DNA of 7,926 nt from positions 6,666 to 14,591 of the forward strand of contig MAXM01000053.1 in the NCBI GenBank assembly GCA_001751015.1, read 5' to 3'. The translations under genes were made by a program, and so were the position numbers. Shown in pieces: positions 1 through 6,756 of this stretch. The notes under the pieces are model-generated. The model was not told the DNA's origin, ran no database searches, and saw nothing but the letters and a program-made list of their open reading frames with translations. The DNA comes from Desulfobacterales bacterium C00003106. GTDB lineage: Bacteria; Desulfobacterota; Desulfobacteria; Desulfobacterales; C00003106. Numbering within the stretch: the first letter of the stretch is position 1; every line of letters begins with the position of its first letter.

Positions 1-26
1 CTTACTCTCTACTCTTCTTACTGAAA

Positions 27-2231
27 TCACATCAACGGATCCATGGTAAAGGCGGGGTGCCCCTTTGCTTCAAGAAACGCAAATACTTCCTCCTCTGTCT
101 CACCCACGGTCTCATCGGCCACCATATCAAAAAAATCCGGCATGCCCATCTCTTCGCATATCGGCTTCACGTGTTCAGCAATCTCTTCTTTCAGCATCTT
201 GGGGAGCCATACTATGCGTTTCAACCCGCCTTCTGCCTTGAAAAACTTCTTGCTGCCCATGTAATGCTTGCTCACCCCGAGAAAACCCGGGGTCTGGTTC
301 CCCCCCCCGACCATTCCAGCCATGGTCGTAAACTTCATCCCAGAGGGCGTCATTCCCCTATAGTCCCTGTTTACGACCATAATGCCGTTACACAAGGGAA
401 GGATCGTTGCAATCGCCTCAAAGCACCCGCATGCGGTCATCGGAAAGTTCATCAGGCTGTAGGCGCATACATGCTCTACATTCTGGCGCGATGCCTTGAA
501 AATAAAGTCATCAATCCCTTTCCACTGTCCCTTCACAGGATCGAGACACGTCCCTTTTTCAAGGGGCTGATTCGGACCTGTCGGGTTTATCTCATTAGAG
601 GCCTTGCAGTCAAGCCAGTTGTATGCGCCGCACATCCCGGCCCGCTCCGGCGTGATCACGCATACATGGGCAGGCGCAAAGGACTGGCAGAGCGTGCATG
701 AATAGAAGGTCTCTTCTGTCTCGTCTGTCATCCCTTCCACCCGCTTATCCCTCTTACTGTATACATCCTTGGCCAACGCCATAACCTCTTTGACCTTTTC
801 TTCCTCTGTGTATATCTTGACCTGGACTTTATCAACGATATTCCCGAATTCCTGGTGGTACTTGGCATGCATTACCTTGCCGATGTGCTTGAGCAGGAAT
901 CCCTTTTCAACAGCGGCCTTGCCTACCCTGATCCACATAATATTTCTCTGCCCGATATGCATTATCCCCTGGACATAGTTGACCAAATGATGAATCTGCC
1001 TCTCTAAGATCGGCTCGAAGTCCGGCTGCATCTGTCTACCTGCCACCTCTATAATCATGCCAAAGGGAAGTTTGTCTCCTTCTTTGACCTGATCGAGATC
1101 CGGGCCTAGCATCTCGATGTGTCCATCTTCCACCTCGGACATGTCCTTTGAAACAGTAAGTTCAACGCCCAATGTCCTTCCGCCCCCGCATTCAAAAAAG
1201 AGGTCGTCTTTGCGGATACGCTCACCCTCAAACGCAGGACCGTAAGACATCGGAATATCTACCTTACTGACCGTTACCTTCAGTCCGCGGACCTCGATAG
1301 CCTTGGCGACTATCTCGTCATGGGGAATATTGCTGACCACGTGCTCATACGTACATATACCCGTGGGAAGGACCTCCGGAATAGGCGTGTCCGCTATGGT
1401 GGGAAATCCCCAGTTAATGGCACCGGCCGCGTTGGCATACCATTCATCGGTTACGGTGCCGAGCGGCATTGCAAAGGCAAATACCCTCTCCTTATTATAC
1501 ATGAGGTTCTCTCTGAAAGCCCCGGGTTTGACACCGCCAAACGACATGGCGACACGGGTTGCAAACCCCATCGCAAATACCGCCGCAGTGTAACTCGGCC
1601 CAAAAGAGACAAGCCGGGTTGGCCACCCGACCTGAACGTCTACGCTAAGAAGCTGCTCCGACATGTTTTTGCCGTCGTGGTCCGACACCATAAAGACATA
1701 GAGGTTCTTTTCCTGAAGCTCTATCGCAATCTTTGCCGCAATCTCGGGACTCGGAGCGGCCCCTAATATGGCTGCAAATCCCGGCGCGCTCCCGTCAACA
1801 AACTCCACACCGCGTTTCCGCATGATAACGTCGTCTGCGGCCCCGAGCCAGATATTGTCGGCCGTGGGGTCCTCTTCCTCTGTATAGCAGCCCGGCTCCT
1901 CGAGATATCGTATCGCCTCGATGATCTCTTCTGCAAAAAAGGTAGCCATACCGGCATCCAGGGCCGGGGCGAGATAGGGAAGCCACACGTTATCGCTCAC
2001 AAGCGGCGGCAACAGCTCGTTGCACTTATCAAGTATCACACGGGCATCGGCCAACGTCTTTACGGGGATGCCAAGGATTCCATAAATAATCGGCAGATAA
2101 TACGTAGTATTCGGAAACCCTATCTCCTGATCAGGCCCCCATTTTTTCAATGCCTCCGCCTGTTTTGCTTCTGCGATCCCTACAATCTTGTGAGCGCCTC
2201 TAATGGCTGCTGAACAAATTATCTTAGACAC
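27..2231 (-). CDS. acsB: Acetyl-CoA synthase (CODH/ACS beta subunit), full-length bacterial type
   Basis: This 734-residue protein is the catalytic subunit that condenses a methyl group from the corrinoid protein, CO from CODH, and CoA into acetyl-CoA, or runs the reverse reaction. It is collinear with Moorella AcsB (729 aa as I recall it) and ends in the same style (HPAFTMDPLM). The A-cluster ligands are all visible: C512, C515, C524 and C534 for the Fe4S4 cluster, with C515 bridging to the proximal nickel, and C601-G602-C603 holding the distal nickel. F518 matches the phenylalanine beside the nickel site. The N-terminal domain (about 1-310), which docks on CODH and is absent from archaeal CdhC, is present. 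The middle domain spans about 315-500 and the A-cluster domain about 505-734. The start is GTG, with GAGGG 8 nt upstream inside the end of acsD, and the acsD stop is 4 bp away, which suggests translational coupling. No active-site residue is missing. Cytoplasmic; no signal peptide or membrane segment. Confidence 0.97.
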   Translation of the reverse strand: MSKIICSAAIRGAHKIVGIAEAKQAEALKKWGPDQEIGFPNTTYYLPIIYGILGIPVKTLADARVILDKCNELLPPLVSDNVWLPYLAPALDAGMATFFAEEIIEAIRYLEEPGCYTEEEDPTADNIWLGAADDVIMRKRGVEFVDGSAPGFAAILGAAPSPEIAAKIAIELQEKNLYVFMVSDHDGKNMSEQLLSVDVQVGWPTRLVSFGPSYTAAVFAMGFATRVAMSFGGVKPGAFRENLMYNKERVFAFAMPLGTVTDEWYANAAGAINWGFPTIADTPIPEVLPTGICTYEHVVSNIPHDEIVAKAIEVRGLKVTVSKVDIPMSYGPAFEGERIRKDDLFFECGGGRTLGVELTVSKDMSEVEDGHIEMLGPDLDQVKEGDKLPFGMIIEVAGRQMQPDFEPILERQIHHLVNYVQGIMHIGQRNIMWIRVGKAAVEKGFLLKHIGKVMHAKYHQEFGNIVDKVQVKIYTEEEKVKEVMALAKDVYSKRDKRVEGMTDETEETFYSCTLCQSFAPAHVCVITPERAGMCGAYNWLDCKASNEINPTGPNQPLEKGTCLDPVKGQWKGIDDFIFKASRQNVEHVCAYSLMNFPMTACGCFEAIATILPLCNGIMVVNRDYRGMTPSGMKFTTMAGMVGGGNQTPGFLGVSKHYMGSKKFFKAEGGLKRIVWLPKMLKEEIAEHVKPICEEMGMPDFFDMVADETVGETEEEVFAFLEAKGHPAFTMDPLM

Positions 2232-2235
2232 GGTA

Positions 2236-3192
2236 CTAACCCTCTTCTGTTGTCATTAGGTCTTTAATTGCCTCTTTAACCAGGCTGATTGCCTCAGGGT
2301 GTCTCATCACCAGGATGTCAGCCCCTGCAAGAAGCACACACTGGGCAGTCATGGCCTCCATCAATATCCCTCTCTTTTTCTGATCTCCAAGAAGCGGCGC
2401 TTCTGCAGAACTCAACTTCACCTCTTTTGTCTTCCATACCTCTTTGGCAAAATTGGCAAGGATTGGAAACTGAAGCCGTTCGTCTTCCTGGGTAAGCGCG
2501 GCCATCCGTATCCGTTCCATCACGCTGTAGCAATACTCAAGGCCGTACCCCAGGGCCCCGGTTGTGGGGTCAATGAGAAGCTTGTCGTCAGGCACATTCA
2601 GGTTCCCCAGCAGGATATTAAGCTGTTTTGCAAGGTTTATGTCGATTGGCGTGGAAGCGACCACAGTATGCTTGTAGCCGATTGCAGTTGCTCCGATTGC
2701 GCGATAGTTCCCTTCCTGAACCGGTCCGATAATCACGTTCTTGCCTTCGCATGCCTCGCATACCGCCTTCAACACCTCGGTATCCTTGTCCACATTTGTG
2801 CATCCCCAGACAATCAAGGGTACGTCCACTGCGTCTGAGACCTTTTTCGCAATTGCGGCAGCCTCGTCAGCCGATGTGTTCTGAGCATTGGGATCTATGC
2901 TTGCCAATTGCAGCATAATCATTTCAGCGCCATAGGAATCAATGCACTTGTTAGCCCATGCCACAGGGTCGCCGGCAACATCGGCAAACGGCTCCATGAC
3001 CGTGTCGGGCCACTCTTCAGGCGCTCTGTCATAGACCTCCATCGCTATCTTCGGAGGATGCGGCATTGCGCCTTCAAACAGATGAAACGGATAGCATGTC
3101 TCACCGCCGAAAGTTATGGTCTTGCCTTCCTGGCCCAATGGAACTTCTTTTATCTTTCCGGAATATGCAGCATTTGGTATTTCTATCGCCAT
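2236..3192 (-). CDS. acsD: Corrinoid iron-sulfur protein small subunit (CODH/ACS delta subunit)
   Basis: This 318-residue protein matches Moorella AcsD (about 323 aa) along its whole length. It is the TIM-barrel small subunit of the corrinoid iron-sulfur protein, which pairs with AcsC and carries the methyl group from methyl-H4F to acetyl-CoA synthase. Recognisable stretches are YPFHLFEG (34-41), the PDW/WPD segment followed by DPVAWANKC (about 61-83), DINLAKQLNILL (184-195), the glycine-rich LIDPTTGALGYGLEY (206-220) and MRHPEA (296-301). The frame stays open 28 codons further upstream, to a possible start at 3276, but that extension overlaps metF and does not resemble AcsD. The ATG at 3192 has a perfect AAGGAGG 6 nt upstream, so I chose it. 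The gene follows metF by 13 bp and precedes acsB by 4 bp. Its usual partner acsC is not adjacent on either side, so it must lie downstream of acsB or elsewhere. Confidence 0.95.
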   Translation of the reverse strand: MAIEIPNAAYSGKIKEVPLGQEGKTITFGGETCYPFHLFEGAMPHPPKIAMEVYDRAPEEWPDTVMEPFADVAGDPVAWANKCIDSYGAEMIMLQLASIDPNAQNTSADEAAAIAKKVSDAVDVPLIVWGCTNVDKDTEVLKAVCEACEGKNVIIGPVQEGNYRAIGATAIGYKHTVVASTPIDINLAKQLNILLGNLNVPDDKLLIDPTTGALGYGLEYCYSVMERIRMAALTQEDERLQFPILANFAKEVWKTKEVKLSSAEAPLLGDQKKRGILMEAMTAQCVLLAGADILVMRHPEAISLVKEAIKDLMTTEEG

Positions 3193-3198
3193 TTCCTT

Positions 3199-3205
3199 CC
3201 TCCTT
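3199..3205 (-). promoter_or_regulatory. Shine-Dalgarno site fixing the acsD start
   Basis: The coding strand reads AAGGAGG directly after the metF TAA stop and 6 nt before the ATG at 3192. This decides against the longer upstream start at 3276 for acsD and implies strong initiation for the corrinoid protein subunit. Confidence 0.85.
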
Positions 3206-4081
3206 TTATAGACCTGCCTCTCTGAATACCTGCGGCACCCTTTTCTCCCAGCCGAGGGCCATAATATGGACCCCATGACACAGGTCCTTCAGCCCCCTGA
3301 CCAGGTTGGCCGCTATCTCAATAGAGGTTTTGACCTTCTCCTTGGTCTTGGTCATTTCTTTGATCAGAGAATCAGGGACACAGACCCCGGCGACGTTCTT
3401 ATTCATGTACCTCGCCATACCTGCTGACTTGAGCAGGATAACCCCACCCAATATCGGCACATTGAACCCTTCCACCCGTTTCATGAATTTCTCAAAAAGA
3501 TCGAGATCGTAAACCGCCTGGGTCTGAAAAAACCTGGCCCCTGCAGCGATCTTTTTTTCCATCTTCATGATCTGGAGATCAAGGGCCGCCTCTGTATCGG
3601 CGCCCGGATTGACCACCGCGCCTGACAGGAAATTCGGCGTCCCCTTGAGTTCATGTCCGGCCATATCAACACCAGACCCGAGCTTGCCAATGAGATCAAG
3701 CAGACTCACCGAGTCCAGATCAAATACCGGTTTTGCCTCCGGATGATCACCGAGTGTCGGATGATCACCTGTGAGCGCGAGGACATTCCTGATTCCAAGC
3801 ACCCAGGCGCCGAGAAGATCAGCCTGGAGAGCGAGTCTGTTGCGATCCCTGCAGGTTACCTGCAGGACCGGATCAATCCCCATATCCTTCAATAAGTGGC
3901 AGACGGGCATGGAAGCTAAACGCATGACCGAACTCTGCATATCAGTGACATTGATGGCATCAACGCAATCCTTCACGGCAGAGGCATCTTCAAGCAGCGC
4001 GCCTGTATCAGTCCCTTTGCCAGGCCCTATCTCGGCCGTAATCAAAAACTTACCCGCATCCAAAGCTTCTTTAAGACTCAT
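3206..4081 (-). CDS. metF: 5,10-methylenetetrahydrofolate reductase, MetV-associated
   Basis: This 291-residue flavoprotein of the MTHFR TIM-barrel family interconverts 5,10-methylene-H4F and 5-methyl-H4F, the last reduction of the methyl branch. Visible family features are TAEIGPGKG with E17 at the position of E. coli catalytic Glu28, LTGDHP with D106 corresponding to Asp120 near the flavin, and FFQTQAVYD with Q188 corresponding to Gln183 in the folate site. GDHP occurs twice (105-108 and 111-114). The gene lies between metV (15 bp upstream) and acsD (13 bp downstream), so it is the pathway enzyme. The adjacent MetV argues that its electrons come through an iron-sulfur partner and not directly from NAD(P)H, as in acetogen MetVF enzymes. 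The best ribosome site is AAGAGG, with a longish 11 nt spacer before the ATG. A second paralogue begins beyond the right edge; about 60% of a 57-residue core segment (RDRNRLA onward) is identical by eye. Confidence 0.95.
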   Translation of the reverse strand: MSLKEALDAGKFLITAEIGPGKGTDTGALLEDASAVKDCVDAINVTDMQSSVMRLASMPVCHLLKDMGIDPVLQVTCRDRNRLALQADLLGAWVLGIRNVLALTGDHPTLGDHPEAKPVFDLDSVSLLDLIGKLGSGVDMAGHELKGTPNFLSGAVVNPGADTEAALDLQIMKMEKKIAAGARFFQTQAVYDLDLFEKFMKRVEGFNVPILGGVILLKSAGMARYMNKNVAGVCVPDSLIKEMTKTKEKVKTSIEIAANLVRGLKDLCHGVHIMALGWEKRVPQVFREAGL

Positions 4082-4096
4082 TTTGCTTGAAACCTC

Positions 4097-4765
4097 TTAT
4101 GTCGCTTGTTGTTGCTGTAGATCCGCTCTCACCACCCTGTCAGGATGGATAAACACCTTGTGCCTCGGTGTCTCTTCTTTCAGGTAGTGCAACAGGTTCA
4201 ATCTCTTGAGCCCATGATAGATCTCTTGCCACGCGCAGGGGATATCCTTTGAAACCTCACAGCGCCCGTTCGAAGAGCCCCCGCACGGTCCATTGATGAG
4301 CCCTTTGGCGCAGCGTGCAACAGGACAGATCCCGGCTGTCCGCCACAGGATACAGTCGCCACACGCCATACACATCTCGGTCCACACGCCTTCCGCCTCT
4401 CTTGCCCCGATGAATCTCGTGTTCAAGGCAGGCAGGACTCTTTTTTGGGGAAATCGCTTAGCTATCGTCTGGACCCCGACCCCACAGCCCATGGAAAGGA
4501 TGGTCTCCGCCTGTTCTGTTTTCTTCTCAATACGCTCTACAAACTTAACAGAACACTGCCTCGGAACAGTAGCCGTTTCTATTTCCACGCCCCGACCCTC
4601 TTCCTTTCTTTCGGCTGCTATCGTCTCTGCCAGCGCATCAACTTCCCTGGCGCCTCCGGCGGAACAGAAAGAGACACACGCGCCGCATCCAACAATAAGG
4701 ATCTTTTCGTACGGGGCGATCATCTCTTTTATCTCTTCTATATTCTTCTGTGCGGCAATAATCAT
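4097..4765 (-). CDS. metV: MetV-like zinc/iron-sulfur partner of methylenetetrahydrofolate reductase
   Basis: This 222-residue protein matches the family annotated as methylenetetrahydrofolate reductase C-terminal domain (MetV). In acetogens MetV binds iron-sulfur clusters and forms a complex with MetF, passing electrons to the flavin. It has 13 cysteines: C27, C30 and C34 (CGACVSFC), C71, C94 in MGCGVG, C132, C135 and C138 (CMACGDC), C147, C152, C161 in GPCGG, C169 and C177. The GPCGGSSNGRCE segment is typical of the family. The N-terminal part (about 20-125) looks like an alpha/beta domain and the C-terminal part carries most of the cluster ligands. ATG start, with AGGGG 6 nt upstream. It is the first gene after the 106-bp repeat-containing gap and is followed by metF after 15 bp, so it likely heads the metV-metF-acsD-acsB unit. 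The final QQQQAT tail is probably disordered. The physiological electron donor cannot be read from this window. Confidence 0.88.
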   Translation of the reverse strand: MIIAAQKNIEEIKEMIAPYEKILIVGCGACVSFCSAGGAREVDALAETIAAERKEEGRGVEIETATVPRQCSVKFVERIEKKTEQAETILSMGCGVGVQTIAKRFPQKRVLPALNTRFIGAREAEGVWTEMCMACGDCILWRTAGICPVARCAKGLINGPCGGSSNGRCEVSKDIPCAWQEIYHGLKRLNLLHYLKEETPRHKVFIHPDRVVRADLQQQQAT

Positions 4766-4780
4766 CTTCTACCCCTATTT

Positions 4781-4870
4781 TGGTCAAGTCGTCGAATAGT
4801 CAAGTCGTCGAGTGGGTAACAAATTGACCATTCAACTACTTGACTACTCGACCATTCAACCACTCGACCA
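4781..4870 (-). repeat. Degenerate direct and inverted repeats forming a long imperfect hairpin
   Basis: This fills nearly all of the 106-bp gap between the kinase stop and metV. A 13-nt unit GTCAAGTCGTCGA occurs at 4783-4795 and 4799-4811 (period 16). GACCATTCAAC occurs at 4826-4836 and 4850-4860 (period 24). ACTCGACCA occurs at 4846-4854 and 4862-4870 (period 16). The left half is also an inverted copy of the right half: 4781-4805 opposes 4846-4870 with 20 of 25 Watson-Crick matches. Four of the five differences become G-U wobbles in the minus-strand transcript, leaving one G-G mismatch. The hairpin would start one base after the kinase stop codon and end 15 nt before the metV ATG, just ahead of its ribosome site. 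There is no run of U after the stem, so it is not a classical intrinsic terminator. It could be a dispersed genomic repeat, an RNA-processing or stabilising element, or a weak attenuator. Presence of the repeats is certain; function is unknown. Confidence 0.8.
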
Positions 4871-4871
4871 A

Positions 4872-6353
4872 TTACTTCTCCAGCGGCAAAGAGACTATAA
4901 TCATGGTCCCCTTCCCTACTTCACTCTCCAAATGAATAGTCCCTTTATGGGCATCCACAATCCCCTTGACAATGGCAAGGCCAAGACCTGACCCGCCGAT
5001 ACTCCTTGTCTGTTCGGATTTGATACGATAAAATCTGTCAAAGATATGCTCTAGATCCGCCTTTTCGATACCTAGGCCCGTGTCAGCCACCTTAATACGG
5101 AGAAATTTGCCTGCCATGTTCAAGTCAACAGTCACACGGCCCCCGCTCGGTGTGTACTTGACGGCATTGCTGACAAGGTTGACAAAAATTGCCTGCATCC
5201 CGCTTCTGTCAGCGCTCAACAGGGGAAGGTCATCAGCAATGTTGACCTCCAGACGGATATTCTCCTCTTGGGCAGACAAGGACATCAAGTCAACGCTTCT
5301 TTGCAGGATCTCGCCCATATCCAAAGGCTCTATCACCAGCAGGGCCTTTCCCTCCTCGATACGACGGAGGTCCAGCAAGTCATTTACAAGAGCGATCATC
5401 CCCTTGGTCTTTTCCTTTGACTTGCCCAGCAGGTCTTTCTGTTTTGCGTTGATATCTCCGGCAAGGCCGTCTACGACCACGGATATCTGCATCAATAGCG
5501 CGCTCAGGGGGGCCTTGAGTTCATGTGATACCATTGACATAAAATCGGCCTTTACCTGATTCATGGCGTCTGTCTGCGACATGTCATGAAGCAGGGCCAC
5601 GGAGCCGACAATTACGCCATCTCCATTAATGACAGGATTTATATGTGCGCGCAGCTTTGCGTCACCCGTCTCCAAAAGGCATACCTCGTGATGCCCGAAT
5701 GGACGTCCCGGCTGACCGGATTGCAGGGTCGCCATCATGAATGACACAAGGTCTTTGTTTTTCAAACACTCTTCGACAGGCCGACCCAACCTCCTGCCGC
5801 TTAGAAGTCCTGATTCAACAACCGCCTTATTGCAAAGAATGAGGTTCCCTTTCTGATCTGTAACAAGGATCATGTCCGCCATGCTGTCCAAGATAGTCAG
5901 GATGGTGCCTTCATCACAGCTATCCTTTGCCAGAACCGATTCCCTCTCCTTCTTGAGTATTTCAAGGTGCCGCGCAAGAGTGAATCGCTCCATCACCCGG
6001 TTCATCTTTGTCCAGAACCGAGCGTTCGTGAAGGTCTTCCGAATGCAGTCGTATGCCCCTGCATGAATCGCCTCTATTGCCTCTTCCCCGCACTCAGAAG
6101 ACATGGCCATGACCAATATCCTGCTTTTGATCCTGTGCAGAACCTCGATGACCGACATTGCTCCCAGATCAGGAAGCTCAAGTGAAAGAAGCATAATATC
6201 GACGTCTGCCCGATATTTCTCCACAAAATGAAGCGCTTCCTTGCTGCTTTCAGCTGTGCGGACCTTGTAGCCCCTGCTCAGCAAAAGCCGGCCGCACCTG
6301 TTCACCATGGCGGCATCATTTTCGACCACAAGAATACTCGGTTTAGTCAGCAC
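4872..6353 (-). CDS. Soluble hybrid histidine kinase: degenerate receiver, PAS, HisKA, HATPase
   Basis: This 493-residue kinase has no membrane segment or signal peptide, so it senses in the cytoplasm. Residues 5-122 form a receiver-like domain, about 148-258 a PAS domain (IVGSVALLHDMSQ at its end), 263-335 a HisKA dimerisation domain with phosphoacceptor H277 in SHELKAPL, and 380-493 the ATPase domain with N box NLVSNAVKYT (392-401), G1 DTGLGI (424-429) and G2 GGSGLGLA (453-460). The kinase core looks fully active. The receiver is not normal: the phosphoacceptor position in DIMLLSLELP is S57, and the acidic pair is E11-N12. K105 survives, but the usual following proline is threonine. It probably acts as a protein-interaction or dimerisation module. 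GTG start, with GAGGAG 5 nt upstream, 2 bp after the preceding receiver gene, so the two are coupled. The PAS ligand is unknown; redox, a gas or a flavin are possible but not shown. Confidence 0.93.
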   Translation of the reverse strand: MLTKPSILVVENDAAMVNRCGRLLLSRGYKVRTAESSKEALHFVEKYRADVDIMLLSLELPDLGAMSVIEVLHRIKSRILVMAMSSECGEEAIEAIHAGAYDCIRKTFTNARFWTKMNRVMERFTLARHLEILKKERESVLAKDSCDEGTILTILDSMADMILVTDQKGNLILCNKAVVESGLLSGRRLGRPVEECLKNKDLVSFMMATLQSGQPGRPFGHHEVCLLETGDAKLRAHINPVINGDGVIVGSVALLHDMSQTDAMNQVKADFMSMVSHELKAPLSALLMQISVVVDGLAGDINAKQKDLLGKSKEKTKGMIALVNDLLDLRRIEEGKALLVIEPLDMGEILQRSVDLMSLSAQEENIRLEVNIADDLPLLSADRSGMQAIFVNLVSNAVKYTPSGGRVTVDLNMAGKFLRIKVADTGLGIEKADLEHIFDRFYRIKSEQTRSIGGSGLGLAIVKGIVDAHKGTIHLESEVGKGTMIIVSLPLEK

Positions 6354-6355
6354 AT

Positions 6356-6745
6356 CTACTCCTCTTTCAGCAAGGCCTCAATTCGTTCAACCAGTTCCTG
6401 CGGCTCCACCGGTTTGGCAATGTAATCATCAGCCTCTGTCATCAGCCCCATCTGTTTAGTGTAGGACGTCTTGAACATCTCCCGGCCCACTGCGGTAAGC
6501 AAAATAACAGGTATAGCGCTCAATTCCGGATCCGCCTTCATGACAACGCAGACATCATAACCATTCATCTTGGGCATCATCACGTCGAGAATAACCAGAT
6601 CAGGCTGCCGGGACCGGACTTTTTCAAGCCCTTCCTCACCGTCATGGGCCATGGTTACGTCATAGCCCCTGGCTTGCAAAAGAAGCTCTGTTGCCTCACA
6701 GAAATCATAATCATCATCTACTAAAAGTATTTTTTCACCTGCCAT
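6356..6745 (-). CDS. Single-domain response regulator (CheY-like receiver)
   Basis: This 129-residue protein consists of one receiver domain and nothing else, so its output must be protein contact or phosphotransfer. The acidic pair is D10-D11 (LLVDDDYD), the phosphoacceptor is D54 in DLVILDVMMPKMNG, the switch residue is T84 in LLTAVG, and K111-P112 closes the site. All residues needed for phosphorylation are present. The segment between T84 and K111 is about five residues longer than in CheY, and the neighbouring receiver shares this. I chose the ATG at 6745 because AGGTG lies 6 nt upstream. A GTG at 6754 directly after the previous stop codon would add MLK but has no ribosome site. It sits 9 bp after one receiver gene and 2 bp before the kinase gene and is a likely phosphorylation target of that kinase. 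Confidence 0.93.
   Translation of the reverse strand: MAGEKILLVDDDYDFCEATELLLQARGYDVTMAHDGEEGLEKVRSRQPDLVILDVMMPKMNGYDVCVVMKADPELSAIPVILLTAVGREMFKTSYTKQMGLMTEADDYIAKPVEPQELVERIEALLKEE
6359..6364 (-). promoter_or_regulatory. Ribosome-binding site for the kinase GTG start
   Basis: The coding strand reads GAGGAG, ending 5 nt before the GTG at 6353. It lies inside the last codons of the preceding receiver gene and next to its TAG stop, so translation of kinase and receiver is likely coupled. It supports GTG as the true kinase start. Confidence 0.7.
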
Positions 6746-6751
6746 TTTCAG

Positions 6752-6756
6752 CACCT
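6752..6756 (-). promoter_or_regulatory. Ribosome-binding site favouring the ATG at 6745
   Basis: AGGTG on the coding strand overlaps the stop codon of the upstream receiver and lies 6 nt before ATG 6745. It contains the alternative GTG start at 6754, which itself has only an A-rich upstream stretch. This makes the shorter receiver form more likely. Confidence 0.5.

Noticed and set aside
57..701. 214-codon open frame on the plus strand opposite acsB.
   Set aside because: It lies wholly antisense to the strongly conserved A-cluster domain of acsB, has no family resemblance and no convincing ribosome site.
2299..2838. 179-codon plus-strand open frame opposite acsD, and similar ones opposite metF, metV and the kinase.
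   Set aside because: All overlap clearly conserved genes on the other strand and read as compositionally odd shadow translations.
3193..3276. N-terminal extension of the acsD frame (28 codons starting at 3276).
   Set aside because: It overlaps the end of metF, is unlike AcsD proteins, and a perfect Shine-Dalgarno marks the inner ATG.
3741..3768. Direct repeat GGATGATCAC at 3741-3750 and 3759-3768.
   Set aside because: It encodes the repeated GDHP in the active-site loop of MetF, so the protein sequence explains it.
4775..4803. Possible sigma70-type promoter for metV: TTGACT at 4803-4798 with AAATAG or CAAAAT 15-17 nt downstream on the minus strand.
   Set aside because: The -35-like hexamer is part of the repeat unit, the -10 match is poor, and transcription would start only a few bases before the metV start, overlapping its ribosome site.
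4781..4870. Intrinsic terminator after the kinase gene.
   Set aside because: The stem is long and imperfect and no U-run follows it on the minus strand or the plus strand, so it lacks the defining feature.
4781..4870. CRISPR-like array.
   Set aside because: Repeat units are short, degenerate, irregular in period (16 and 24) and have no unique spacers.
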